Notes under the pieces: model-generated
The model's database searches: none
Seen by the model: only the letters and a program-made list of their open reading frames with translations
Told to the model about the DNA's origin: nothing
Source of the DNA: an uncultured Prevotellaceae bacterium
GTDB lineage: Bacteria; Bacteroidota; Bacteroidia; Bacteroidales; Bacteroidaceae
NCBI GenBank assembly: GCA_902768785.1
Contig: CACXMM010000023.1
Coordinates: forward strand, 1 to 64,000
DNA: 64,000 nt
Direction: 5' to 3'
Shown here: positions 17,596 through 26,029 of the stretch, in pieces
How positions within the stretch are numbered: the stretch's first letter is position 1
Layout of the letters: each line of letters begins with the position of its first letter
Program-made: the position numbers and the translations under genes

Positions 17596-18369
17596 ACCCA
17601 ACGAAAGAAATCAAGACGTTCTGCTTCGTCCAAAAGGAGAAGCCGGCGAAAGACTAATCTGCGTTCTTTACAACGCGGATTGGTGGTCTTTGCGCTGTTG
17701 GTCATCATCGGTTACCTGTGCTATCCCTGGGTGAAAAGTCTCCTCCATCAGGAGCCTTTGCCAACGGGAGACTATCAGGGTATCGACATTTCCAAACATC
17801 AGGGATCCATCAACTGGTCTGTTGTGGCTCAGGACAAGAATATCCAGTTTGTCTATATCAAGGCCACTGAAGGGGCATCTGTCGTTGACAAACGCTATGA
17901 GAAAAATCTCAGGGAAGCACGCGAGGCTGGTCTGAAGGTTGGAAGCTACCACTTTTTCAGAGGTTACAAATCAGCAGAGGAACAGTTTGCCCTCTTCCGC
18001 CGCTATGTGAAGAAAGAAGAGCAAGACCTGTTGCCGATGGTGGATGTCGAGGAGTTGGGAAATCGACAGGTGGACCGCAAACGGTTACAAGCCGCCCTGT
18101 CGGACTTGATGGAGCTGATTAAGAAAGAGTACGGCCGCTATCCCCTGCTCTACAGTCAATATCATTTTTACAACCAGATGCTTGCTCCTGAATTCAACAA
18201 ATATTATATCTTCATTGCCCGCTATGGGAACAAGGAGCCCCATCTGAAAGGAGGAGGAAGATACAATGTGTGGCAATATACGGAGAGAGGAAAAATCAAG
18301 GGCATCAAAGGCTATGTCGATCTCGACCGTTTCGCCAATGGTACCACCCTTCGCGACATCTCCCTGTAA
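17593..18369 (+). CDS. Membrane-anchored GH25 lysozyme (muramidase)
   Basis: 258 residues from the ATG at 17593. A very basic N-terminus (KKSRRSASSKRRSRRK) and one hydrophobic segment (VVFALLVIIGYLCYPWV) anchor it in the inner membrane with the enzyme in the periplasm. The rest is a complete GH25 domain: GIDISKHQGSINW (first catalytic-face Asp), YIKATEG, GSYHFF, MVDVEE (catalytic Asp/Glu strand) and a closing VDLDRF. GH25 enzymes cut the beta-1,4 bond between MurNAc and GlcNAc. It is last in the operon, 42 bp after the PBP-like gene, so glycan cutting is coregulated with the putative synthase. A phage origin is unlikely: there is no holin or phage context. Confidence 0.9.
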   Translation: MTQRKKSRRSASSKRRSRRKTNLRSLQRGLVVFALLVIIGYLCYPWVKSLLHQEPLPTGDYQGIDISKHQGSINWSVVAQDKNIQFVYIKATEGASVVDKRYEKNLREAREAGLKVGSYHFFRGYKSAEEQFALFRRYVKKEEQDLLPMVDVEELGNRQVDRKRLQAALSDLMELIKKEYGRYPLLYSQYHFYNQMLAPEFNKYYIFIARYGNKEPHLKGGGRYNVWQYTERGKIKGIKGYVDLDRFANGTTLRDISL

Positions 18370-18423
18370 TACAATCTCTTTTAATAATCCTCTACGAACC
18401 AAGGGTCTTTGATAGTAAATTTC

Positions 18424-18588
18424 CTCTACGAATTAGACGAATTAGACGAATTAATAATTGATTTGTCATTCATCTTGAGTGTTTGACATCTTCAATTGTT
18501 TTGAAATTCGTCTAATTCGTCTAATTCGCAGAGAAATAAAACGTCTAATTCGTAGAGAAATAAAACGTCTAATTCGTAGAGAAAAGAA
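18424..18588. repeat. 29-bp inverted repeat plus tandem 24-bp units
   Basis: A 29-bp arm at 18424-18452, built of 9-bp GAATTAGAC units, is complementary (one mismatch) to 18505-18533 across 52 bp. The right arm continues into 24-bp direct repeats (CGTCTAATTCGTAGAG plus AATAAAA) up to 18588, directly against the stop codon of the next minus-strand gene. It lies between convergent genes, so it may end transcription from both sides. A related element is at 37147-37235. Confidence 0.75.
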
Positions 18589-21500
18589 CTATTGCTTCTT
18601 GGTTGTGCACTCGTTCACGAGATAAACAATACTCATATACGGAATACCTGTATTCGTCTCCAGACCGATCTCGCAGGTTCGGCTATTAGAGTATCCCACC
18701 TCAATGTGGTTCTTCTCGATCTGCGGGCGCAGCTTGCGCAAACCATATTTGTTCAATTCCGGGAAAGTGAATCCGCGGTCACCAGCAAAGCCACAGCAGC
18801 CTACACCCTCTGGCAAGAACACATTGTTGGAGCAGAGCTTGGCCAGAGCTATCATATCCTTATCGACACCCATCTGTCGTGTCGAACAAGTCAGGTGAAG
18901 GGCGATGTGACGATCTATCGGATGGAAGTCGAGACGAGGCACGAGATATTCCATGATAAACTCAGCAGGCTCATAGAGCTTCATCTTCTTCATCACCTTC
19001 TTCATACGGTGGAGACAAGGACTCTGTGCACAGAGTACTGGATACTTCCCTTGCTCAGAGGCTTTCCACAGGGCTTCCTCGAGCTCGGCACTCTTACGGT
19101 CGGCTATATCAAGCATTCCCTTCGACTCCCAGATCTGTCCACAGCACATCTTTTCCATCCCTTCTGGGAAGATGACCTCATAACCTGCTTTCGCCATCAG
19201 CTGGATGACTTCATCGACCAGGTCGTGAATCTTACCATCCCGTTTCGACTGTCCCATCGTCTGGTTGATACAGCTGGGGAAATAAACTACTTTCAAGGGC
19301 AGATGTTCCTCCTCATGATGGGGTATGGACTTCTCGATGATGAATTGTGTGAGGTCAGACTCCTTCGGCTGCCGATGCTTCTTGGGCATGGCCGTGGTCC
19401 AGAGTGGCATACCCATCTTGTTCATTCCCCTACAGATCTTTGTCATCAGCGTCGGTCCCAAGGTAATATGTCCTAAGTGTGCTACATCGAGCACCACGCG
19501 GAGTCCTGATTTGATGCCCGCCATGTGGTTGGCAGCGAACTCACCAACTTTATAGCCCATCTTGTTGTTGTTCATATCCATCTGACGGATCAGGTGGGTG
19601 AGCTCACCGGTATTGATCTTCATCGGACAGGAAGTGGAGCAGAGACCGTCGGTAGCACAAGTCTGATCACCATAATACTTATATTGCTTACGCAATCTGG
19701 CTGCACGCTCCGGATCGGCACCTGTCGTTTCCAGTTCCCTGATCTCACGCTGAACGGCAATACGCATCCTGGATGATAAGGTTAGACCGCATGACATACA
19801 GTTCACTTCGCAGAATCCACACTCGATGCACTTGTTGGCCCGCTTCACTTGCTCTATGGTCTCATGGGCAGTAGAGAGAGACGGATCCATCAGGTACTTA
19901 CCTCCGTCGGGAACCTTGTCGAAGTCGAAATCAAGCACAGGTAACGGCTTCAGGCACTTGATGAAGCATTCCGGATCATCATTGAAGATCACGCCCTGGT
20001 TCAGTAAGCCGTTCGGATCAAAGATCGCCTTCAGCTCTTTCATCACCTCGTAGGCCTTATCGCGCCATTCATACTTCACGAAGGGTGCCATGTTACGACC
20101 TGTGCCATGCTCTGCCTTCAACGAACCGTCATACTCCTCAACCACCAGACGGGCTACATCGCGCATCATTTCCTCATAACGTTTCACCTCACTCTCACTC
20201 TTGAAGCTCTGGTTCAGGATGAAGTGATAGTTCCCCTCGAAGGCATGACCGTAGATACAGGCATCTGAGTAGCCGTGATCGGCAATGAGCTTCTGCAGTT
20301 TCACTGTAGCCTCCGGAAGATCCTCAATATGGAAGGCCACATCCTCAATCAGACAAGAGGTACCAATCGGACGGGTTCCGCCTACAGAGGGGAAGATACC
20401 TGAACGGATGGCCCAGTATTTCCCATAGATGGCAGGATCCTCAGTAAACTCAGCAGGAATGTAAAGCTTAAACTGTGACAGGCACTCCTTAATCTTCTCA
20501 ATCTTTTCCAACAGTTGCTCATGGGTGATACCCTTCGTCTCTGTCAGGATGGCAGTGAGGTTATGGTAATCGCCAGGTTCCACTCCAGGGATCTTACCTG
20601 CATCAACATCTTTCTTATATTGCAGATAGACAGGATCATCCACAGAATTCAAAGACATATAGTCAAGCATCTCCGCACTCTTCACCATGAGGTTCTCTGC
20701 GCTCATCTTCAGGTCGTCATCACCTGATTTGAGCTTCTTCATGGCCACCACAGCCTCACAGCTCTCCTTCATCGTGAGGAAATAGACCATGGCAGAGGCT
20801 TTGTACTTGTAGTCGTGGAGCGTCTTCATGGTCACCTCCGACAGGAAGGCAAGCGTACCTTCCGAACCCACCATACAGTGAGCCATGATATCAAAGGGAT
20901 CATCATATGCCAACAGCGGACGGATATTCAAGCCCGTCACATTCTTGATGCTGTACTTCAGACGAATACGGTCTGACAGCTCCTGATCCGCACGAACACG
21001 GTCACGCAGATCCTCGATCTTCTTGATAAAGTCTGGATGCGACTTCCTGAAAGCTTCCTTACTGGCCTCGTCACCCGTATCCACCACGGTACCATCCGTC
21101 AGGATCAGACGGGCACTGACCATCATACGGTCGCTGTTGGCATGGACGCCACAGTTCATTCCCGAGGCATTGTTACAAACGATACCGCCCACCATGGCAC
21201 TACCGATGGATGCTGGATCTGGCGGGAAGACACGCCCATAAGGTTTCAGTATCTCATTGACACGAGAGCCAATGATTCCCGGCTGCATACGAATCGTGTC
21301 CTGATTGGGTCCTAACTCGTATTTCTCCCAATGTTTTCCGGCAACAATTAAAACAGAATCGCTGATGCTCTGGCCCGACAAAGAGGTGCCGGCAGCTCTG
21401 AAGGTGAATGGCAACTGGAATTGATTACAGGCTTTGATAATCTTGGAGACCTGCTCTTCTCCGTCACTTCTGATCACCACCTTGGGAATCTGACGATAGA

Positions 21501-21642
21501 AACTGGCGTCGGTTCCCCATCCCAATGTCCGTAACTCATCTGTGTAGATACAGTCAGAAGGTACAAACTTCCTGATCTCACCAAGGAAATCCGCATAGAC
21601 CTGAGGACTCCTTGTGTTTGTAGTGTTAGTAGCTGTTGTCAT
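18589..21642 (-). CDS. FAD-linked oxidase fused to Fe-S (GlcF/LutA-like) domain, D-lactate/2-hydroxyacid dehydrogenase type
   Basis: 1017 residues from the ATG at 21642; the frame to 21687 runs through the promoter box (21685-21692). The N-terminal half is an FAD_binding_4 domain (TFRAAGTSLSGQS, PPDPAS, NNASGMNCG) followed by the FAD-oxidase C-terminal domain (HGTGRNMAPF). Then come two ferredoxin-like 4Fe-4S clusters (CIECGFCEVNC; CATDGLCSTSCP) and two cysteine-rich CCG regions (CCGQIWESKG; GCCGFAGDRGF). This order matches GlcD-GlcF or Dld-type fusions that oxidise D-lactate or another 2-hydroxy acid and pass electrons to the quinone pool at the inner membrane. The exact substrate cannot be told. 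It is a single-gene unit. Confidence 0.85.
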   Translation of the reverse strand: MTTATNTTNTRSPQVYADFLGEIRKFVPSDCIYTDELRTLGWGTDASFYRQIPKVVIRSDGEEQVSKIIKACNQFQLPFTFRAAGTSLSGQSISDSVLIVAGKHWEKYELGPNQDTIRMQPGIIGSRVNEILKPYGRVFPPDPASIGSAMVGGIVCNNASGMNCGVHANSDRMMVSARLILTDGTVVDTGDEASKEAFRKSHPDFIKKIEDLRDRVRADQELSDRIRLKYSIKNVTGLNIRPLLAYDDPFDIMAHCMVGSEGTLAFLSEVTMKTLHDYKYKASAMVYFLTMKESCEAVVAMKKLKSGDDDLKMSAENLMVKSAEMLDYMSLNSVDDPVYLQYKKDVDAGKIPGVEPGDYHNLTAILTETKGITHEQLLEKIEKIKECLSQFKLYIPAEFTEDPAIYGKYWAIRSGIFPSVGGTRPIGTSCLIEDVAFHIEDLPEATVKLQKLIADHGYSDACIYGHAFEGNYHFILNQSFKSESEVKRYEEMMRDVARLVVEEYDGSLKAEHGTGRNMAPFVKYEWRDKAYEVMKELKAIFDPNGLLNQGVIFNDDPECFIKCLKPLPVLDFDFDKVPDGGKYLMDPSLSTAHETIEQVKRANKCIECGFCEVNCMSCGLTLSSRMRIAVQREIRELETTGADPERAARLRKQYKYYGDQTCATDGLCSTSCPMKINTGELTHLIRQMDMNNNKMGYKVGEFAANHMAGIKSGLRVVLDVAHLGHITLGPTLMTKICRGMNKMGMPLWTTAMPKKHRQPKESDLTQFIIEKSIPHHEEEHLPLKVVYFPSCINQTMGQSKRDGKIHDLVDEVIQLMAKAGYEVIFPEGMEKMCCGQIWESKGMLDIADRKSAELEEALWKASEQGKYPVLCAQSPCLHRMKKVMKKMKLYEPAEFIMEYLVPRLDFHPIDRHIALHLTCSTRQMGVDKDMIALAKLCSNNVFLPEGVGCCGFAGDRGFTFPELNKYGLRKLRPQIEKNHIEVGYSNSRTCEIGLETNTGIPYMSIVYLVNECTTKKQ

Positions 21643-21684
21643 ATGATTAATGGATTGATATAGGTACGTACATGTATGATAGCG

Positions 21685-21692
21685 CAAATATA
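21685..21692 (-). promoter_or_regulatory. -7 element for the FAD/Fe-S oxidase
   Basis: TATATTTG on the minus strand, 42 bp before the ATG at 21642. It fits TAnnTTTG and supports the shorter start. No -33 box is clear. Confidence 0.5.
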
Positions 21693-21848
21693 CAAAAAAT
21701 ATTTAATACGGCCATCAGATGGAGGGCTTTTTTTTATAATGGACTCAAAAATATCTCAAAAACATCCCATTTGTTGAATACCTGCTCCTATCCATGAACC
21801 ATTCATTGATATTTTCAATTAAGATTCGTTAGTTTGGGAAAAATGCAG

Positions 21849-21856
21849 TACTTTTG
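21849..21856 (+). promoter_or_regulatory. -7 element for the TrmH-family methylase
   Basis: TACTTTTG, 21 bp before the ATG at 21878, fits TAnnTTTG. No well-spaced -33 element is seen. Confidence 0.5.
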
Positions 21857-21877
21857 CAAGGTAATTGATGACAACCC

Positions 21878-22714
21878 ATGAATAAGATAGAAATCACCTC
21901 TCTCTCCCACCCCGGGGTGGAGATGTTCAGTACACTGACGGAAGCACAACTGCGGAACAAATTGGAGCCCGACAAAGGAATCTTCATCGCCGAGAGTCCT
22001 AAAGTAATCCGCGTGGCGTTGACGCAAGGCTACGAACCCGTGGCTCTGCTCTGCGAGAACAAGCATATCGAGGGAGATGCCCGTGACATTATCAGTCTTT
22101 GTGAGGAGTATGCCCGACAAAGGAACGCGGGGGACTTTCCTGTCTATACAGGCGAACGAGACCTGTTAGCGACATTGACGGGTTATACACTGACACGTGG
22201 TGTACTGTGTGCCATGCGACGACCAAAAGACAAACGAGTGGAAGAGGTTTGTCGGGAAGCCCGGCGTATCGTCATCATCAACGGGGTGGTTGACACGACG
22301 AATATCGGGGCCATCTTCCGTTCTGCTGCAGCCTTGGGTATCGATGGGGTTCTTATGACCCGCAACTCCTGCGATCCCCTGAACCGTCGGGCCGTGAGAG
22401 TGTCGATGGGTTCTGTTTTCCTGGTGCCCTGGACATGGCTGGATGAACCCGTCAACAGTCTGCACCGTCTGGGGTTCAAGACCGTTTCCATGGCTTTAAC
22501 CGACCGTTCTGTTCCAATTGACTATCCACCTCTGATGGAGGAAGAACGACTGGCCATCGTCATGGGAACAGAAGGTGACGGTCTGCCTCAGGAGGTGATC
22601 GAAGAAACGGATTACGTAGCCCGTATCCCCATGTCGCACCAGGTGGATTCCCTGAATGTGGCTGCTGCCGCTGCCGTCGCCTTCTGGCAGTTGAGAAACG
22701 TCACCCGTAGATGA
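21878..22714 (+). CDS. TrmH/SpoU family RNA 2'-O-ribose methyltransferase
   Basis: 278 residues. It transfers methyl from S-adenosylmethionine to the 2'-OH of a ribose in rRNA or tRNA. The three SPOUT motifs sit in the C-terminal knot: NIGAIFRSAAALGIDGVLM, IVMGTEGDGLP and IPMSHQVDSLNVAAAAAVA. The N-terminal 100 residues form the substrate-binding domain typical of 23S rRNA methylases of this family (FIAESPKVIRVAL). The target base cannot be deduced. Its last codons and stop lie inside a 9-bp inverted repeat (22695-22720). Confidence 0.85.
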   Translation: MNKIEITSLSHPGVEMFSTLTEAQLRNKLEPDKGIFIAESPKVIRVALTQGYEPVALLCENKHIEGDARDIISLCEEYARQRNAGDFPVYTGERDLLATLTGYTLTRGVLCAMRRPKDKRVEEVCREARRIVIINGVVDTTNIGAIFRSAAALGIDGVLMTRNSCDPLNRRAVRVSMGSVFLVPWTWLDEPVNSLHRLGFKTVSMALTDRSVPIDYPPLMEEERLAIVMGTEGDGLPQEVIEETDYVARIPMSHQVDSLNVAAAAAVAFWQLRNVTRR

Positions 22715-22720
22715 CGTTTC
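22695..22720 (+). terminator. Hairpin overlapping the trmH-like stop codon
   Basis: GAAACGTCA (22695-22703) pairs with TGACGTTTC (22712-22720); the stop TGA is in the right arm. TTCAGATTATTATTT follows. It shares CGTAGATGACGTTTCTTC with 2046-2063 in the first intergenic region, so it is probably a captured copy of a dispersed repeat. Terminator function is a guess. Confidence 0.4.
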
Positions 22721-22865
22721 TTCAGATTATTATTTCACCACCACATTCTGTCCGTTGCTACAAATATAATAAAAATAGAAGAAACGACCAAATAAAATGA
22801 AGGGAAAAACCTGGACGACCTTCAATTCTCCTTCTATTATTGTATGATTCATTTCTTCTGCTTTT

Positions 22866-22981
22866 TGTGCAGGACTGTTGCACAAAGTGTGCAGAGCCTT
22901 TGCACAAAGTGTGCAGGACTGTTGCACAAAGTGTGCAAGCCCTTTGCGCAAAGTGTGCATATTTGCAGCTCACAATATGCA
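22866..22981. repeat. 22-bp-period palindromic array (TGCACA-AAG-TGTGCA)
   Basis: Four 15-bp palindromes (6-3-6) start at 22879, 22901, 22923 and 22945, exactly 22 bp apart; the fourth has one change (TGCGCA). Half-sites in register flank the array (TGTGCA at 22866-22871, TATGCA at 22976-22981). It lies between the 3' ends of two convergent genes, so it is not a promoter array. Open frames running through it are repeat artefacts. Confidence 0.85.
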
Positions 22982-23009
22982 CAACTTGGTTCTATGTTTT
23001 GCTACCCTT

Positions 23010-23756
23010 TTATCTGATGAAGTTCATGAATGCAGGACGTTCTTCACGCTGGGGTGCAGGATTGCCATTGGCATGAATCTTCTCCAGCAGGAAAGCCATA
23101 TTCGTGGCCAAGGTTCGCATGGTCTGCATACCCTCGGTGTCGAGTTTTACCTCACCCTTTCCTGCACCGTAGGCGATATTCCAATACTGGGATGTGACCA
23201 CCGGCATGTTCATCATCTCGAACATCATGTTCATGGTCTGGAGCGTCGCTGTAGCACCGCCTCGTCGGCATACAGCCAAAGCAGCAGCTGGTTTGTTCTG
23301 CACCAGATGACCTGACGAGAAAAACAGTCGCTGCATCAGTGAGAGGATGCCTCCGTTGGGCTGACCGTAATACACGGGAGTGCCCACGATGAGTGCATCG
23401 GCCTCTGCCATCTTCTGGGTGATCACAGAGCAGGTGTCATCCGTGAATACGCATCCGCCACCGTTGTTTCGTCTGCACCCTCCGCAGTTGATACACATAC
23501 GTATCGGTTTGAAACCAATCTGAACAATCTCCGATTCCACGCCATGCTTCTGCAGCTGAGCCTCTATCTCCTTCAGACAACAGAATGTATTACCGTCGTT
23601 TCTTGGACTGCCGTTAACCAGTAAGACCTTCAGTGCTTTCCCGCTTTTCAATGATCTTGCTGACTCTGTTCCTGTCAGCATCGCGGAAACAGGAGCAGCA
23701 ACAGCCGTACCTACTGCTGCCAAAGCCGTCTTCTTAATAAAATCCCTTCTGTCCAT
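23010..23756 (-). CDS. Tat-exported NADPH-dependent FMN reductase / flavodoxin-like protein
   Basis: 248 residues. The N-terminus MDRRDFIKKTALAAVG is a twin-arginine signal with a hydrophobic stretch ending near AAPVSA, so the protein should be exported folded with its cofactor. The rest is a flavodoxin-like domain: LLVNGSPRNDGNTF (FMN phosphate loop), CINCGGCRRNNGGGC (a cysteine cluster like that of iron-sulfur flavoproteins), GTPVYYGQPNG and a late AVCRRGGATATL. The family reduces quinones, metals or Fe-S partners with FMN; the substrate is unknown. Single gene, convergent with the TrmH-like gene. Confidence 0.8.
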   Translation of the reverse strand: MDRRDFIKKTALAAVGTAVAAPVSAMLTGTESARSLKSGKALKVLLVNGSPRNDGNTFCCLKEIEAQLQKHGVESEIVQIGFKPIRMCINCGGCRRNNGGGCVFTDDTCSVITQKMAEADALIVGTPVYYGQPNGGILSLMQRLFFSSGHLVQNKPAAALAVCRRGGATATLQTMNMMFEMMNMPVVTSQYWNIAYGAGKGEVKLDTEGMQTMRTLATNMAFLLEKIHANGNPAPQREERPAFMNFIR

Positions 23757-23815
23757 GTTGTTCTGGATATTGATTGATGAATGTGAAGATTTTGTAATAC
23801 TATTGATTTCGAATG

Positions 23816-23823
23816 CAAATATA
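23816..23823 (-). promoter_or_regulatory. -7 element for the Tat flavoprotein
   Basis: TATATTTG on the minus strand, 59 bp before the ATG at 23756, fits TAnnTTTG. Confidence 0.45.
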
Positions 23824-24078
23824 ATAAAAATAATAAAGAAATATTACATTCTTTGTAATAATATTACTCAACTTTCAAGTTGAATAAGGAGTTGAGGAGT
23901 AAAGTAGTTTACTTCTACTGTTAATAATCCCTAAATTATTAAGAAAGAAGGCAGGAGGAGGATTGTATCTCATTAAAAATGAGTAACTTTGCAGCCGCTT
24001 TGTGCTTCAGGGCACATGAGCAACAATAAACATAAAGTCTAACTTTATTAATTTACAACTTTTTTATTAATTAATTTT
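23824..24078 (+). promoter_or_regulatory. rpsA promoter and leader region
   Basis: TTG (23963-23965), an 18-bp spacer and TAACTTTG (23984-23991) make a good Bacteroidetes promoter. A 6-bp inverted repeat (CTCATT/AATGAG, 23969-23983) fills the spacer and abuts the -7 box, a possible operator. The roughly 80-nt leader contains TGTGC/GCACA (24001-24016) and a very AT-rich stretch before the ATG. Nothing else is seen in this gap. Confidence 0.6.
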
Positions 24079-25796
24079 ATGTCTAACTTTAAAAATGTCC
24101 AGCCGTTGGATGACTTCAATTGGGAAGTATTTGAGAACGGCAACAGCCTGGAAATCAGCAAGGAAGAGCTGACTAAGGCTTATGATGACACACTGAACAA
24201 AGTCAGTGAGCATCAGGTGGTTGATGGTAAGGTGATCTCCATCGACAAAAAAGAAGTAATCGTGAATATCGGTTACAAGAGCGACGGTATTATTCCCTCT
24301 TCAGAGTTCCGTTACAATCCGGATCTGAAAGTTGGCGACACCGTTGAGGTTTATGTAGAGAACGCAGAGGACAAGAAAGGTCAGCTGATTCTCTCACACA
24401 AGAAGGCTCGTCTGAGCAAGAGCTGGGAGCGCGTGAATGCCGCCCTCGACAACGAGGAGGTAATCCAGGGTTACATCAAGTGCCGCACAAAGGGTGGTAT
24501 GATCGTGGATGTATTCGGTATTGAGGCCTTCCTTCCCGGTAGCCAGATTGACGTTCACCCCATACGCGACTACGACGTATTCGTAGGAAAGACCATGGAG
24601 TTCAAGGTTGTGAAGATCAACCAGGAGTTCCGCAATGTTGTTGTTTCCCACAAGGCTCTCATTGAAGCTGAGTTGGAGGCACAGAAGAGAGAGATTATCG
24701 GCAAGCTTGAAAAGGGCCAGATCCTCGAAGGTACCGTTAAGAACATCACTTCTTACGGTGTATTCGTTGACCTCGGTGGTGTTGACGGACTCATCCACAT
24801 CACAGACCTTTCTTGGGGCCGCACTTTGATGATGACAAGAAGCGTATTGCCTTGGGTCTGAAGCAGCTCACTCCGCATCCATGGGATGCTCTTGACAGTA
24901 ACCTGAAGGTGGGTGACCACGTGAAGGGTAAGGTGGTTGTGATCGCTGACTACGGTGCATTCGTAGAGATTGCTCCGGGTGTAGAAGGTCTGATCCACGT
25001 TTCCGAGATGTCTTGGAGCCAGCACCTGCGCAGTGCACAGGAGTTCATGCATGTGGGTGATGAGGTTGAGGCAGTGATCTTGACTCTTGACCGCGAGGAG
25101 CGCAAGATGTCTCTGGGTATCAAGCAGCTGAAAGAGGATCCATGGGAGACCATCGAGAGTAAATATCCTGTTGGCAGCAAGCACACTGCACGTGTTCGCA
25201 ACTTCACCAACTTCGGTATCTTCGTTGAGCTGGAGGAAGGTGTTGACGGTCTGATCCACATCAGCGACCTGTCATGGACCAAGAAAGTGAAGCATCCTTC
25301 AGAGTTCACACAGGTGGGCGCAGAGATCGACGTAGTTGTATTGGAGATCGACAAGGAGAACCGTCGTCTGTCTCTCGGTCACAAGCAGCTTGAGGAGAAT
25401 CCTTGGGATACTTACGAGACTATCTATACTCCGGGCAGCATCCACACCGGTAAGATCACTGAGATCATGGACAAGGGTGCCGTGATTGCTCTGAACGAAG
25501 GTGGCGAAGGCTTTGCTACACCGAAGCACCTTGTGAAGGAAGACGGTAGCCAGGCACAGCTTGGTGAGGAACTGAGCTTCAAGGTAATTGAGTTCGTGAA
25601 GGAGACCAAGCGTATCATCCTCTCACACAGCCGTACCTTCGAGGATGCAAAGGATGAGCCGAAGAAGGCTCCTCGTGCTAAGCGTGCACCGAAGAAGGAG
25701 GAAGCTCCCGTGATCAACAACGTAGCCGCTGGTACTACACTGGGTGATCTGGATGCTCTCGCTGAACTGAAGGCTAAGTTGGAGAAGGGCGAGTAA
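24079..25796 (+). pseudogene. rpsA: 30S ribosomal protein S1, frame broken by internal deletion
   Basis: Two frames (24079-24861 and 24813-25796) together encode S1 with six S1/OB repeats, the first two degenerate as usual. The break is in repeat three: LIHITDLSWGR ends at about 24822 and the next recognisable residues are FDDDKKRIALGLKQL, in another frame. The family normally has about 20 residues between them, so some 58 bases are missing and the frame shifts by one. S1 helps the ribosome bind mRNA and is essential in most bacteria studied, so an assembly or sequencing error is more likely than a true null allele. Both halves are otherwise intact, with the usual basic tail (PKKAPRAKRAPKKEE). 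A hairpin terminator follows the stop. Confidence 0.85.
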
Positions 25797-25838
25797 TCAT
25801 TCGCCTGTGGGGGTTCCCCACTCCACCTTGTTATATTA

Positions 25839-25870
25839 TAGGCATGTCTGATTTCAGGCATGCCTATTTT
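25839..25870 (+). terminator. rpsA terminator
   Basis: A 13-bp stem (25839-25851 with 25854-25866, one G-T type mismatch) with a two-base loop, followed by TTTTCTTT, 43 bp after the rpsA stop. A textbook intrinsic terminator. Confidence 0.8.
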
Positions 25871-25977
25871 CTTTACATCGGACTGTTCCGAATGCCATAA
25901 ACAAGAAAAGTTACAGAAATATTGAAGATTTTTGTTAAACCTTGTAAAAAAGAAATACAACCTATGAATAAAAAGTG

Positions 25978-25985
25978 TAACTTTA
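25978..25985 (+). promoter_or_regulatory. -7 element of the alanine-rich lipoprotein gene
   Basis: TAACTTTA, one base off TAnnTTTG, 44 bp before the ATG at 26030. Confidence 0.4.
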
Positions 25986-26029
25986 CCGCCAAATATTTAA
26001 TCTATAGTATTAACTAAAAACAAAAGAAC

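Noticed and set aside
17593..18369. Phage endolysin
   Set aside because: The lysozyme has a membrane anchor, belongs to a chromosomal operon, and has no holin or structural phage genes around it.
3371..18369. Integrative conjugative element or transposon cargo
   Set aside because: No integrase, relaxase, tra gene, terminal repeat or tRNA junction is seen; the operon is bounded by ordinary housekeeping genes.
18589..21687. Longer start of the FAD/Fe-S oxidase at 21687
   Set aside because: The extra 15 codons cover the predicted TATATTTG box; the ATG at 21642 fits both promoter and family.
22866..22981. Possible CRISPR array
   Set aside because: Units are contiguous 22-mers with no unique spacers of 30 bp or so, and no cas gene is near.
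22730..23315. Cys-rich reading frames (KVCRTVAQSVQ type) on both strands
   Set aside because: They translate the TGCACAAAGTGTGCA array in several frames. A 22-bp period is not a multiple of three, so the similarity between frames is an artefact.
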